Assembly: GCA_031258895.1 (NCBI GenBank)
Contig: JAIRMF010000024.1
Span: 1-9,866 of the forward strand
From: Dysgonamonadaceae bacterium
GTDB taxonomy: Bacteria; Bacteroidota; Bacteroidia; Bacteroidales; Azobacteroidaceae
DNA: 9,866 bases
Direction of reading: 5' to 3'
The notes beneath the pieces were generated by a model. The model searched no databases, was not told the DNA's origin, and saw nothing but the letters and a program-made list of their open reading frames with translations. Numbering within the stretch: position 1 is the stretch's first letter; each line of letters begins with the position of its first letter. Shown here piece by piece: positions 1-7,589 of this stretch. The position numbers were made by a program, and so were the translations under genes.

Positions 1-61
1 CCAAATATTTCAGCATATTCGGCAGGAAATTTATGTCGGTATGTGCAGCTGCTATCGTCAT
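1..61 (-). CDS. N-terminal fragment of an unidentified gene, cut by the window edge
   Basis: An open frame starts at an ATG (61-59) and stays open for 20 codons to the left edge; it begins MTIAAAHTDINFLPNMLKYL. A second in-frame ATG lies at codon 16. It would give a leader of about 50 nt instead of the few nucleotides implied by the first ATG and the promoter at 70-100. I do not recognise the protein, and no signal peptide or known motif is visible in so short a piece. It follows the efflux adaptor gene on the same strand, but its own promoter suggests separate transcription. A gene here is likely because of that promoter; the exact start is uncertain. Confidence 0.5.
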   Translation of the reverse strand, partial: MTIAAAHTDINFLPNMLKYL

Positions 62-69
62 AACGGGTG

Positions 70-100
70 CAAAGGTAAACAATGTTTTTTAAACAGCAAA
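70..100 (-). promoter_or_regulatory. Bacteroides-type housekeeping promoter
   Basis: Read on the minus strand, TTTG (100-97) is followed after exactly 19 nt by TACCTTTG (77-70). This fits the known Bacteroides consensus of a -33 TTTG and a -7 TAnnTTTG with a spacer of about 19-21. Transcription would start at about 63-66, only a few bases before the ATG at 61. It lies in the 67-bp gap after the HlyD-family gene, so it should drive the gene that leaves the left edge. Confidence 0.75.
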
Positions 101-128
101 ATAAACAACGAAAAAATACGGGAATTTA

Positions 129-1373
129 CTATTTCAACCTTATCGTATTCTTTTCGTAGTACCTCGTCATGTCTGATATGATAACGGTTTCGCCTTCTTT
201 CAGACCCTCTTTTACGACTACATGACCGTAACTGCTTTCTCCCAAGATAACTTTTCGTTTGCGTGCAATATCTCCATCCACAACCCACAAATCGTATTCC
301 CCAGCTCCAGAGTAATACGATCGGCGACTGATGCGAAGAGCGTCAGCTTCTATCGAATTGATGACATAGACGTCTGTTTTAAGACCGGAACGTAAGAGGG
401 GATGTGCGTTATCACTAAGCGAAACGGTGAAATTTATTAAACCGTCTTTGACGGAGGGTACGATATTTCCGACGACGCCTGATAATTCGACGTCCGAAAT
501 CTTTACAATAACCTGCTGACCGGAGGAGATACGACTGCCGTAGCTGTCAGATATCTCTGCATCAACCTTGTAATGATTTAGATCGGAAACGATAGCCAGC
601 TGGGAACCCTCTGCAACTTGGGAGCCTATTTGGTCGTTCACCATTGTTAAGGTTGCACGTCGCGGCGAACGGACTCTTGCCTCCGATAACCGCTTCTCGT
701 TTAAATTAGCATTTTTTAGGGCGATACTGTAGTCGAGCTCAAGAACTTTTTCTTCCGAGACGGCATTCCGACTCTCATTATCATACTTTAGACGAAGCTG
801 TTGCAACTTTAATAGCTCGACGTCATAGTCAAGTTCCGCCTGAAGTATTTTGTCGGACGTACCTGCCCCTATGCTGTCTAAGTAGCGCTCGTTTCGAAGC
901 AGGACCTCCATCCTTTTGATGCGCATCTCGTCGATGTTTATCTGCATTGCGAGGTCCGATAGCTTGCTTTCGGAGGCTTGTCTTTGTTGTTCGAGCTTGT
1001 AACGCTTCATTGCGAGTTCGTCTCTTTGGTTTTCTATGTCTGCACTGATGGTGGCGAGGTCAAGACGCAGGATAGTTTCTCCCGAATCAACCACTTCGCC
1101 GGCCTTTTTGTAAACCTCTAATACTTTTGTTGATACCGGTGAAACAATAACTTCTTCGGATAATGGGACAATTTTTCCTGCCGCAGCGATGGATATTTCT
1201 ACCGAACCACGATCGACAACTGATGTATAGACGTCATTACGGGATATACCGGAGCGGAGTACGGAGGTTAGGACAACAAACACCGCTACGATAATTGCGA
1301 CAATAAGTGCGATGTTAATAATCCGCCGGTTGCGGCGTTTCCGGATGAATTCCGGTGAAAGTTTCTTATCCAT
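129..1373 (-). CDS. HlyD/MacA-family efflux periplasmic adaptor
   Basis: This 414-residue protein is the membrane-fusion subunit that would link the inner-membrane ABC permeases to the TolC-like channel encoded just upstream. A short basic cytoplasmic end (KKLSPEFIRKRRNRR) precedes one transmembrane anchor at about residues 18-38. The two halves of a lipoyl/barrel-sandwich domain lie at about 68-106 and 230-262. They are separated by a long alpha-helical hairpin rich in Leu, Glu, Lys and Arg (107-228). A beta-barrel (about 265-340) and a membrane-proximal domain (345-414, with GLKEGETVIISD) follow. The length is normal for MacA-like adaptors. It is the last gene of the five-gene efflux operon and starts 13 bp after the TolC-like stop codon. 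The family is clear; the substrate is not. Confidence 0.93.
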   Translation of the reverse strand: MDKKLSPEFIRKRRNRRIINIALIVAIIVAVFVVLTSVLRSGISRNDVYTSVVDRGSVEISIAAAGKIVPLSEEVIVSPVSTKVLEVYKKAGEVVDSGETILRLDLATISADIENQRDELAMKRYKLEQQRQASESKLSDLAMQINIDEMRIKRMEVLLRNERYLDSIGAGTSDKILQAELDYDVELLKLQQLRLKYDNESRNAVSEEKVLELDYSIALKNANLNEKRLSEARVRSPRRATLTMVNDQIGSQVAEGSQLAIVSDLNHYKVDAEISDSYGSRISSGQQVIVKISDVELSGVVGNIVPSVKDGLINFTVSLSDNAHPLLRSGLKTDVYVINSIEADALRISRRSYYSGAGEYDLWVVDGDIARKRKVILGESSYGHVVVKEGLKEGETVIISDMTRYYEKNTIRLK

Positions 1374-1386
1374 AATGTCTTTGTGA

Positions 1387-2871
1387 TTAATATGTTTCCG
1401 AATGTTTGATTACTGTTCGCGTTTTGAAATCGAAGAGTGTTATCTGTCGTAGGTTGTAGTAGCAGAGCCACGACAGATACAGCTCGTTAATGTACTTTCT
1501 GCGGGCATTATCACGTTCGACCTGAGCGGAATTGACGTCTAAGACATTTATCGTTCCCATGACGAACGTTTGAAATGCTGTTTGGTAACGCAGTCCGGCG
1601 AGGGAATCGGCATGTTGTGCTAGCGCAACGAGATTGGCCTGGTCTTTGTATTGTGTGACTGAAAGTATGATATTACGTTCGAAATCCAACTGTTCTTGTT
1701 CTACTTGACTATTTACCACATCTTGTTGTGATTCGGCAAGTTTTATGTTCCCGCGCCCTTTTCCCCAATCCAGAATAGGTATCCTGACGCCGAGACTCAC
1801 TATTTCCCGCTGTTGCAGGTTACGATAGGAATCCGGCAGGGTAAGGTCGCTGCCTGTGTTACCTATCGACAGGGACAGGTCGGCCTTGAATCCGCGGTTT
1901 GCTTTCGCAATATCGACCTTTTGTCGGGCTTCGAGCAACAGACGTTTCCTGTTATGCGTGATGGGGTTGTTTAGGGTTGCGAGCTCTTGAACTTCACTCA
2001 GATTTATATCTGCGTTGAGGGACATTTCGGGGATAACGGGGGAGAGTTCAGTGTTTTCGTCGAGCCGTAGGAAGTTGCGCAGCGCCAGCATACTTTTTTC
2101 GAGCGTTTGTCGGGCGGATATTATTGCGGCTTGAGCGTTAATTGCGGCGAGTTCAAGTTGTAGGAGGTCGTTATCGGAAATAAGTCCAAGCGTTTTTTTC
2201 CCTTGCGCTATGTTATATAGTTTTTCGGCGTTGACGCTGTTTATCTGTGCTATGTCGAGGTTTGCCTGCGCAAGTAACAATTCAAAATAGCAGTCGATAG
2301 TTTTCATGTAAATGCTTTCGATGTTGGACTGGTACTGCTGTTTCGCTTCTTTGAAGCGCTCCGGCTCAATACGCATCGCCCATTTTAAGGCCATTGGATT
2401 GAACAGCGGCTGGTTTAGGGTGACGGAGTAGGGAACGCTCATGTAGCCTGTTGTTTTGGCGCCGTCTAACTGGTCTATCCTTTGTAGGGCGGAATATACT
2501 GTAATATTGCCTCCGGTAAACGGTATGTTTTGACTTAATCCGACGGCGATCTCTTCGGTTAGCATACTGTTTTTGACAAATCCGTATGTGCCGTCTTCCT
2601 TTTGGTACGGGGTTAGCGAACGGTTTAGTCTCGGCAGGTTGCCTTCAAGAGCTATGTTTGGGAACAGTTCGGAACGGTAACTTCTATATTGCCATTGCGC
2701 TGCAAGGAACATATTTCGGGCGACGATTGCCTCAAGCGACTGCTCTTTAGCTATATCGAGGGCCTCTTGAATGGTTATGTGCCGTTCCTGGCGCGCGCTT
2801 AGGGAGATAGGGAATACGAACAGGAACAGTAGAGGTATAACTTTTAGTTTGATACAGGACATATGTTTCAT
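1387..2871 (-). CDS. TolC-family outer-membrane efflux protein
   Basis: This is the outer-membrane channel of the tripartite exporter, 494 residues from the chosen start. A signal peptide of about 26 residues (MKHMSCIKLK, a Leu/Phe/Val core, then SLSA) should be cleaved before RQERHITIQEALDIA. That last stretch is the usual opening of TolC/OEP proteins. Two OEP repeats follow, with long helices rich in Gln, Ala and Leu. The N-terminal repeat covers about residues 30-265 and the second the rest (for example QQREIVSLGVRIPILDWGKG). The frame is open back to 2976, but the ATG at 2871 gives an ATGA overlap with the ATPase stop codon and puts the signal peptide at the N terminus, so it is preferred. 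A second ATG three codons later (2862) is possible. The adaptor gene follows after 13 bp. Confidence 0.92.
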   Translation of the reverse strand: MKHMSCIKLKVIPLLFLFVFPISLSARQERHITIQEALDIAKEQSLEAIVARNMFLAAQWQYRSYRSELFPNIALEGNLPRLNRSLTPYQKEDGTYGFVKNSMLTEEIAVGLSQNIPFTGGNITVYSALQRIDQLDGAKTTGYMSVPYSVTLNQPLFNPMALKWAMRIEPERFKEAKQQYQSNIESIYMKTIDCYFELLLAQANLDIAQINSVNAEKLYNIAQGKKTLGLISDNDLLQLELAAINAQAAIISARQTLEKSMLALRNFLRLDENTELSPVIPEMSLNADINLSEVQELATLNNPITHNRKRLLLEARQKVDIAKANRGFKADLSLSIGNTGSDLTLPDSYRNLQQREIVSLGVRIPILDWGKGRGNIKLAESQQDVVNSQVEQEQLDFERNIILSVTQYKDQANLVALAQHADSLAGLRYQTAFQTFVMGTINVLDVNSAQVERDNARRKYINELYLSWLCYYNLRQITLFDFKTRTVIKHSETY

Positions 2872-3530
2872 AGTATTTTTCCGTCTAATATATTTATTAT
2901 ACGGGATGTATTTGAGGCCATTTTTATGTCGTGCGTCACCATAACGATAGTTGTACCGGAGCGGTTTATTTCGCATAGGAGGAGGATTATTTCTTCACTC
3001 ATCTTACTGTCTAAGTTTCCGGTGGGTTCGTCGGCGAGGAGTATTTCCGGCTGTCCGATTAATGCTCTTGCGATAGCGACCCTCTGACATTGCCCGCCGG
3101 AGAGTTGTGATGGGAAGTGTTTCATTCTGTGTGTCAGCTCTACTTTTTGCAATGCTTCGACGGCTCTTTCTTTTCTTTCCTTGTACGAAACGCCTTTTCT
3201 GTATAACAGGGGGAGTTCTACGTTGTCTATGATACTTAACGCAGGGATAAGATGGAAACTTTGGAAGATGAACCCCAGCGTTTTGTTTCTGAGTTCTGCA
3301 GTTTTATGCTCCGACATTTCTTCGACGTTGATACCGTTGAGCAATATTGTTCCGCTTGTGGGTTTGTCGAGCAGCCCCATGATGTTTAGGAGGGTAGATT
3401 TCCCGCAACCGGAGGGCCCCATGATGGACATGAACTCTCCTTTTTCTACCGTCAAATTTATATTGTTCAGCGCATGGGTTTCAATTTCGTTTGTTCTGAA
3501 GACTTTATTAATCTTATCTAACTTAATCAT
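2868..3530 (-). CDS. ABC transporter ATPase, LolD/MacB type
   Basis: This 220-residue soluble nucleotide-binding subunit would power the two adjacent FtsX-type permeases. All hallmark motifs are intact: Walker A GPSGCGKST (residues 38-46), Q-loop Gln90, signature LSGGQ (143-147), Walker B ILLADE (163-168) with DEPTGNLD, and switch His200. The spacing and the DEPTGNLDS stretch are typical of the MacB/LolD/FtsE group, whose ATPases couple to mechanotransmitting permeases rather than to classical channel-forming ones. In MacB itself the ATPase is fused to the permease; here it is a separate gene. It starts 33 bp after the second permease and ends in an ATGA overlap with the TolC-like gene, suggesting translational coupling. 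Confidence 0.95.
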   Translation of the reverse strand: MIKLDKINKVFRTNEIETHALNNINLTVEKGEFMSIMGPSGCGKSTLLNIMGLLDKPTSGTILLNGINVEEMSEHKTAELRNKTLGFIFQSFHLIPALSIIDNVELPLLYRKGVSYKERKERAVEALQKVELTHRMKHFPSQLSGGQCQRVAIARALIGQPEILLADEPTGNLDSKMSEEIILLLCEINRSGTTIVMVTHDIKMASNTSRIINILDGKIL

Positions 3531-3563
3531 GATGGTATTGTTTATCGGTATTGTTATGATGAT

Positions 3564-4751
3564 TCATTCGTATTTCAGCGCTTTTGCCGTGTTTACATTC
3601 GACGCTGCCCACGCTGGGTAGCAGGCGCTGATTATAGCGAACAGCATCATTATTAATACTGTAATGCTTGTTGCCGTTGCGTGTATGGCGTCGTATTGGT
3701 ATATTGAGAATGATAGCGCGATGGCGGGGATAACAGCCATCAGGGTGATTATCAGGCTTTCGCCGATAACGAGTTTCATTAGACTGCTTTTGGTAGCGCC
3801 CAGCGCGATACGTAATGCGAATTCTGTTGTGCGCTTTTTGGAGTTCATTCGATATATACCGAACGTACCGATGAATGTGAATATGAAGAGGAAGAGTGTA
3901 GGTATCCCTTGTAGGGCGATAGGTATGATTGTTTTTGACTCCCACATTTCTTTTACGCCGTTCATTTGGATGGTGACTGCTTCTACTTTTTCGTTGGCTA
4001 TGTTCCGCCTGAATTCTTTGTGGTAAGCTGCTACGAAGTCTTTTTCCGTACCGCGTTTTACTTTAACTAAATTCTCACGATTCCCGTATCCGCCGGATGA
4101 AAACGAGGGCATTACGATAGCTTCGGGTGATGGGAGGAATGGTTCCTGTTTTATACCTTCGGCAACACCTACTATTGTGAGCGTTTTACTTCCGTATGTT
4201 ATTGTTTTCCCTACCGCTTTCGCCCATCTTAATTTATCTGCGAGTTGCCTGGTGATTACTATTGGCATGGAGTTGTCGGGCAGGTGGTTGTTCTCGTTGA
4301 ACCATTCTCCTTCTTCCATTTTTACATTTAGGATGGACGCTCCGAACTGGTCGGAGAATTTGAATAAGGGGAGCGTCTTTATGCCGTCGACAGTGATTGA
4401 GTCCATTCCCTGTACCTGTGTTGCATACGACTCGGCGTCTCTTAAGTAGGGCGCAAGATTCATCCCTCTCGATATGAACTTCACGTATGGGAGTTTCCTC
4501 ATGTTGTCGATAATGGCGTCCATACTTTTGAACGTGTTATTTATTTCTTCCTGCGTGGTACTTCTTTCGCACATGAATGAGGCGAGGATTATATCTTCGA
4601 CATTTGGTATGCCGGGTGTTTTGTACTTTTCATAAGCATCCAGTACTGAGACGATAGATATCATCATGATGATTGTTACGATTGCTTGCTCTGTGAAGAT
4701 ACCCGAATATTTTTTTCTTTGATTCCAAAGCATTGTTATTATGTGTTTCAT
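3564..4751 (-). CDS. FtsX/MacB-type ABC permease (second of the pair)
   Basis: This inner-membrane permease has the four-helix MacB layout, 395 residues from the chosen start. TM1 is at about 20-38 and a large periplasmic domain follows (about 40-275). Three C-terminal TM helices lie at about 278-300, 331-350 and 360-382. The cytoplasmic stretch after TM2, KKRTTEFALRIALGATKSSL, is the typical FtsX/MacB coupling region, and the C-terminal AASNVNTAKALKYE matches the family ending. The frame is open to an ATG at 4817, giving 22 extra, strongly charged residues. I prefer the ATG at 4751 because MKHIITMLWNQRKK is a normal start for this family. The ATPase gene follows after 33 bp. It probably pairs with the other permease as a heterodimer (inference). 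Confidence 0.88.
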   Translation of the reverse strand: MKHIITMLWNQRKKYSGIFTEQAIVTIIMMISIVSVLDAYEKYKTPGIPNVEDIILASFMCERSTTQEEINNTFKSMDAIIDNMRKLPYVKFISRGMNLAPYLRDAESYATQVQGMDSITVDGIKTLPLFKFSDQFGASILNVKMEEGEWFNENNHLPDNSMPIVITRQLADKLRWAKAVGKTITYGSKTLTIVGVAEGIKQEPFLPSPEAIVMPSFSSGGYGNRENLVKVKRGTEKDFVAAYHKEFRRNIANEKVEAVTIQMNGVKEMWESKTIIPIALQGIPTLFLFIFTFIGTFGIYRMNSKKRTTEFALRIALGATKSSLMKLVIGESLIITLMAVIPAIALSFSIYQYDAIHATATSITVLIMMLFAIISACYPAWAASNVNTAKALKYE

Positions 4752-4883
4752 TTGTCGTTCTTTTTTCAGTACTTCACTTATTTTATACCACTCATCTTCC
4801 GGTGTTGTATGCTTCATTTGCCGTATTTCTTTTCACTTTTAATGCCTTAACGACCTTAACGACTTTTGCAGTTTTTTATGACT

Positions 4884-6095
4884 TTATTCTTTCAATACTG
4901 TTGGGATGTTACGTTTTGTTATCAGGTATGCCGGCAGCCCGCCTGAGAGGAGGGAGAAGACGATTAGCGCCGGTAACGCTCCGCACAGGATAACGTTGTA
5001 GTCGATGTGGTCGATTATTTCCAGGTCCATGAAGGCGCTGTTTCCCACGATGTTTTTCCGTAGTACATTCATGACGGGGACGGCGCACAGGACGCCTGTT
5101 ATTGCGCCTGTTGCGGTTATGAGGAAGTTTTCGCCGGCTATCAGGATGAACGATGAGAACGGTTTTGCGCCGAACGCTCTTCTTACTGCGATTTCTTTTG
5201 CGCGGTTGTTGGCGTTTGTCGAGTTTAGTGTGAGGATGTTGAGTGCGGGGATGATCAGCAGCATCAGGAGGGCTGCCGTGCTGCCGTATTGGAACATCTT
5301 TCCTCCGGGAATATTGTTTTCCGATGTTTCTTTGAGTGTTTTAATCTGTTTCGGGAAAAAGTCTACTTTCATGTTTTTAGTATTAAAATACTGTTGTACT
5401 GCGACGGCGATTTTTTCTTTTGCGGCGTTAATCGGTATAGACGGCGGAGTCAGCACATCCAGCGTGTACTTGTACATACCGTTCGGGATGAATTTATCGA
5501 ACACATAGGGAACCCATATGACCGATTCTGTTGGGGTAGAGAACATGGAGACGTTTTTTACAACGCCTATGACTTCGTATTCTTTGCCCTGGAACGAGAA
5601 TTTTTCGCCTAAGCCGTTTGACTTATTGAAGTAGGTTTTAGACAGTTTTTCGGTCATGACGGCCACCTGCTTCCTGTTTATGCAATCCTCTTTGAAAAAA
5701 GGTTTTCCGTACAGGAACTTGTAGTTGTAGATGTTCCAGTATTCTTCGTTTACGAAACCTATGTCGGTGTTGTGCAGTTGTTCTTTTGCGAGCGCGTTGA
5801 TGGCGTTGGAGTGGTATAGGGAGATGTGCTTGAAGTCAGGAAGGTTTTTGGTGAATGCGTTTGCTTCTTTGTAGTATATACCGCCTATATTTTTCCCGTC
5901 GGTATTTTTAAACATATCAAGACGAATAATACTGTTGGCATTAGTCATTGGGGGGTAATCACCCGAACAGATGTGCATTAATTGCAGTGCGAGCGCGATG
6001 AATATAAAAGTGATGGTTGTCCCGAACAGGCAGAGACAGGTATAGCTTTTATCTTTAGCGATGTTGTAGTACGCTGTTATGAAGAAGTGTTTCAT
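4884..6095 (-). CDS. FtsX/MacB-type ABC permease (first of the pair)
   Basis: This 403-residue inner-membrane permease is encoded by the first gene of the efflux operon. TM1 is at about 20-42, a periplasmic MacB-like domain at about 45-265, and TM2-4 at about 268-289, 319-344 and 366-390. NNRAKEIAVRRAFGAKPFSS after TM2 is the FtsX coupling motif. The frame continues to a TTG at 6122, but the ATG at 6095 gives MKHFFITAYYNIAKDK, the usual opening of these permeases. It differs clearly from the next permease, so the complex is probably asymmetric. The gap to the second permease's preferred start is 132 bp. Upstream lies the 21-bp repeat array; I found no convincing promoter in between. Confidence 0.88.
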   Translation of the reverse strand: MKHFFITAYYNIAKDKSYTCLCLFGTTITFIFIALALQLMHICSGDYPPMTNANSIIRLDMFKNTDGKNIGGIYYKEANAFTKNLPDFKHISLYHSNAINALAKEQLHNTDIGFVNEEYWNIYNYKFLYGKPFFKEDCINRKQVAVMTEKLSKTYFNKSNGLGEKFSFQGKEYEVIGVVKNVSMFSTPTESVIWVPYVFDKFIPNGMYKYTLDVLTPPSIPINAAKEKIAVAVQQYFNTKNMKVDFFPKQIKTLKETSENNIPGGKMFQYGSTAALLMLLIIPALNILTLNSTNANNRAKEIAVRRAFGAKPFSSFILIAGENFLITATGAITGVLCAVPVMNVLRKNIVGNSAFMDLEIIDHIDYNVILCGALPALIVFSLLSGGLPAYLITKRNIPTVLKE

Positions 6096-6222
6096 GGATG
6101 TTATTTTAATCGCATCGGACAATTAACTGTTGTGTATTTACATGGTTATCGGCACACTTAACAGATTCATATACAAAGAATGTTACATTGTGTGCTGCAT
6201 CTTGTACGTTATCATTAATATC

Positions 6223-6390
6223 TCTCGGGTCATGCCCCGAGAGTCTCGGGTTGTGCCCCGAGAGTCTTAGGGCATGACTGAAAAGTTTCTGAGCATGACC
6301 TAAAAGTTTCCGTGCATAACCTAAAAATTTCCGGGCATGACCTAAAAGTCTCCGGGCATGACCCGCGAGACTCCGGTTACAACCTAAAGC
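6223..6390. repeat. Eight head-to-tail 21-bp repeats centred on CATG
   Basis: This array sits in a 352-bp gene-free stretch (6096-6447). Units begin at 6223, 6244, 6265, 6286, 6307, 6328, 6349 and 6370, each exactly 21 bp. The best-conserved core is CCGGGCATGACC, itself nearly palindromic (GG-n-CATG-n-CC). The first unit forms an 8-bp perfect stem, CTCTCGGG (6222-6229) with CCCGAGAG (6236-6243). The second forms a 7-bp stem, TCTCGGG (6244-6250) with CCCGAGA (6257-6263). The seventh forms a similar stem with one bulge. Other units keep weaker symmetric arms (TTT with AAA). Because 21 is a multiple of three, the array reads as heptapeptides (LLGHARK on minus, SGHDLKV on plus). A 103-codon minus frame (6417-6106) runs through it, which I do not regard as a gene. 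The rest of the gap shows nothing I can name. Confidence 0.9.
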
Positions 6391-6447
6391 ATGTATTTTA
6401 TGAAATACAATCTCCATATTATATGGTAAGCATACAAATGTATATTG

Positions 6448-6870
6448 CTACTTGCTGTCTTCTACATCCCTTGCCGATCGGCTCTCTACAATGTACGATA
6501 TTACAAGACCCAATCCTCCGAAAAATAATACAGATGCACCATAAGCAATAGAACAGAAAGAGGCTTTCCGATAACCTTCGATTATACAGTTATTTTCGAT
6601 GTAAAGAACAATACACAGACCCGTCAACAATCCTAATCCCATCCCGATAAACAGACATCCGATTCGAAGAGCGGTAAATGTCTTCTTAAGAGAACCAGGA
6701 AGAAGAGACCCGAAATGACTGCCAAGAACGGACAAATCAACAGGACTTAAGTTATGTCCAAGTTTCTCAAGCAGGAAAATTCGTTCCCCTCTGCGGGCAA
6801 AAAGTTCGAAAACCATGTAAATAAAGTAGAAAATGATGCCTACAACAAGTGGCGCTGTAATGAAATCCAT
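6448..6870 (-). CDS. Small three-helix membrane protein, DUF6249-like
   Basis: This 140-residue integral membrane protein has predicted TM segments at about 4-24, 68-91 and 106-127. A cytoplasmic loop between the first two (FARRGERIFLLEKLGHNLSP) carries charged residues. It resembles the DUF6249 family, which in Bacteroides often sits beside an ECF sigma factor; this family call is from memory and the role is not established. The C terminus (ESRSARDVEDSK) is polar. The ATG at 6870 is the natural start. It is transcribed divergently from the sigma gene across a 155-bp gap, with an ECF-type promoter copy at 6919-6943 pointing toward it. It may therefore belong to the sigma factor's own regulon, perhaps as a modulator or an envelope-stress effector (inference). 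Confidence 0.8.
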   Translation of the reverse strand: MDFITAPLVVGIIFYFIYMVFELFARRGERIFLLEKLGHNLSPVDLSVLGSHFGSLLPGSLKKTFTALRIGCLFIGMGLGLLTGLCIVLYIENNCIIEGYRKASFCSIAYGASVLFFGGLGLVISYIVESRSARDVEDSK

Positions 6871-6918
6871 AATTTTAATGTTTTAATCGTTAATAAAAAG
6901 TTGTCCTCTATCCCTTTT

Positions 6919-6943
6919 GACGTAAGTTTTTAAAAAAGTTACA
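6919..6943 (-). promoter_or_regulatory. Candidate ECF-sigma promoter toward the DUF6249-like gene
   Basis: On the minus strand TGTAAC (6943-6938) is followed after 15 nt by CGTC (6922-6919). An AAC-containing -35 and a CGTC -10 are the general ECF promoter pattern. The spacer is mostly T and A. Transcription would start near 6912, giving a leader of about 40 nt before the ATG at 6870. The same pattern occurs on the other strand in front of the sigma gene, which strengthens the call. Confidence 0.55.
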
Positions 6944-6986
6944 TCGTAAACAACGTTTTTTTGTATTACCTTCGTGCCCTAACAAC

Positions 6987-7015
6987 TGTAACCTTTCGGA
7001 AAACAATACGTCTAT
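6987..7015 (+). promoter_or_regulatory. Candidate autoregulatory ECF-sigma promoter
   Basis: TGTAAC (6987-6992), a 16-nt spacer, then CGTCTAT (7009-7015) fit an ECF-type -35/-10 pair. The site lies just before the sigma-factor ATG at 7026, so the leader would be under about 10 nt. A weaker housekeeping-like box, TACCTTCG (6967-6974), lies further upstream but has no matching -33 element. It could supply basal transcription. Confidence 0.55.
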
Positions 7016-7025
7016 ATGTAAAAGA

Positions 7026-7589
7026 ATGGAAAAACTGTCGGACAATTATTACGTTGAAAAAATACGGTCCGGGAAAACGGATTTTTTTGCACCTTTACTC
7101 GAAAAGTATAGTGTACAAGTGTTTTCTTTAATTGTAAAAATTGTCGGAACCCGTGAAGACGCCGAAGAATTGGCACAAGATGTGTTCGTAAAAGCTTACA
7201 GTTCACTCTCATCGTTTCGTGGCGACTGCAGTTTCTCTACCTGGGTCTATCGTATAGCATACAACGTGGCAATATCGGCTACACGAAGAAAAAAAACAGA
7301 ATACCTGACGGTTGATGAAACTCAATTGGCCGACCTGCCTGACGACCGGGACGAAACAACGCTCGAACACGCCGACACGGAAGAACGACTCGTCCATCTC
7401 AATCGTGCCCTGGAGCAACTGTCGCCCGAAGAACGTGCAATGATAATTCTTTTCTACAAAGACGATAAATCCTTAAAGGAAATCACAGTTATAACAGGAT
7501 TAACGGAAGCTAATGTGAAAATAAAGCTGTTTCGTATCCGAAAAAAATTACTCGGAATGATAAAAATAATGGAGAAAAAAAGAATATGA
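7026..7589 (+). CDS. ECF RNA polymerase sigma factor (sigma-70 family)
   Basis: This 187-residue protein has the two-domain ECF layout. Region 2 spans about 19-90, including DAEELAQDVFVKAYSSLSSF for core binding and FSTWVYRIAYNVA with a basic tail (RRKK) for -10 recognition. An acidic linker (DDRDETTLEHADTEE) leads to region 4 at about 124-176. Its helix-turn-helix is SLKEITVITGLTEANVKIKL, followed by FRIRKKLL. There is no region 1 or 3, and the length is typical. Its stop overlaps the next start as ATGA, so the following membrane protein is translationally coupled and is probably its anti-sigma factor. Divergent ECF-type promoters suggest it controls itself and the DUF6249-like gene. Confidence 0.95.
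   Translation: MEKLSDNYYVEKIRSGKTDFFAPLLEKYSVQVFSLIVKIVGTREDAEELAQDVFVKAYSSLSSFRGDCSFSTWVYRIAYNVAISATRRKKTEYLTVDETQLADLPDDRDETTLEHADTEERLVHLNRALEQLSPEERAMIILFYKDDKSLKEITVITGLTEANVKIKLFRIRKKLLGMIKIMEKKRI

Noticed and set aside
3181..3621. Plus-strand frames opposite the efflux genes
   Set aside because: They are shadows of strongly supported minus-strand genes and show no domain of their own.
4845..4862. Two tandem 9-bp copies of CCTTAACGA between the permease genes
   Set aside because: Two short copies are easily chance, and no function is suggested.
6162..6187. An ECF promoter for the efflux operon (TGTAAC at 6187-6182)
   Set aside because: No CGTC follows at 15-17 nt; the equivalent position reads TCTG.
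6223..6390. A CRISPR array
   Set aside because: The units are contiguous 21-bp copies with no spacers between them, and no cas genes are present.
6106..6417. A 103-codon protein-coding gene
   Set aside because: The frame is open mainly because the repeat unit is a multiple of three. The product is low-complexity and the flanking residues show no domain.
6312..6551. A plus-strand gene starting in the repeats
   Set aside because: It runs antisense into the convincing DUF6249-like gene, and its openness comes from the repeats.
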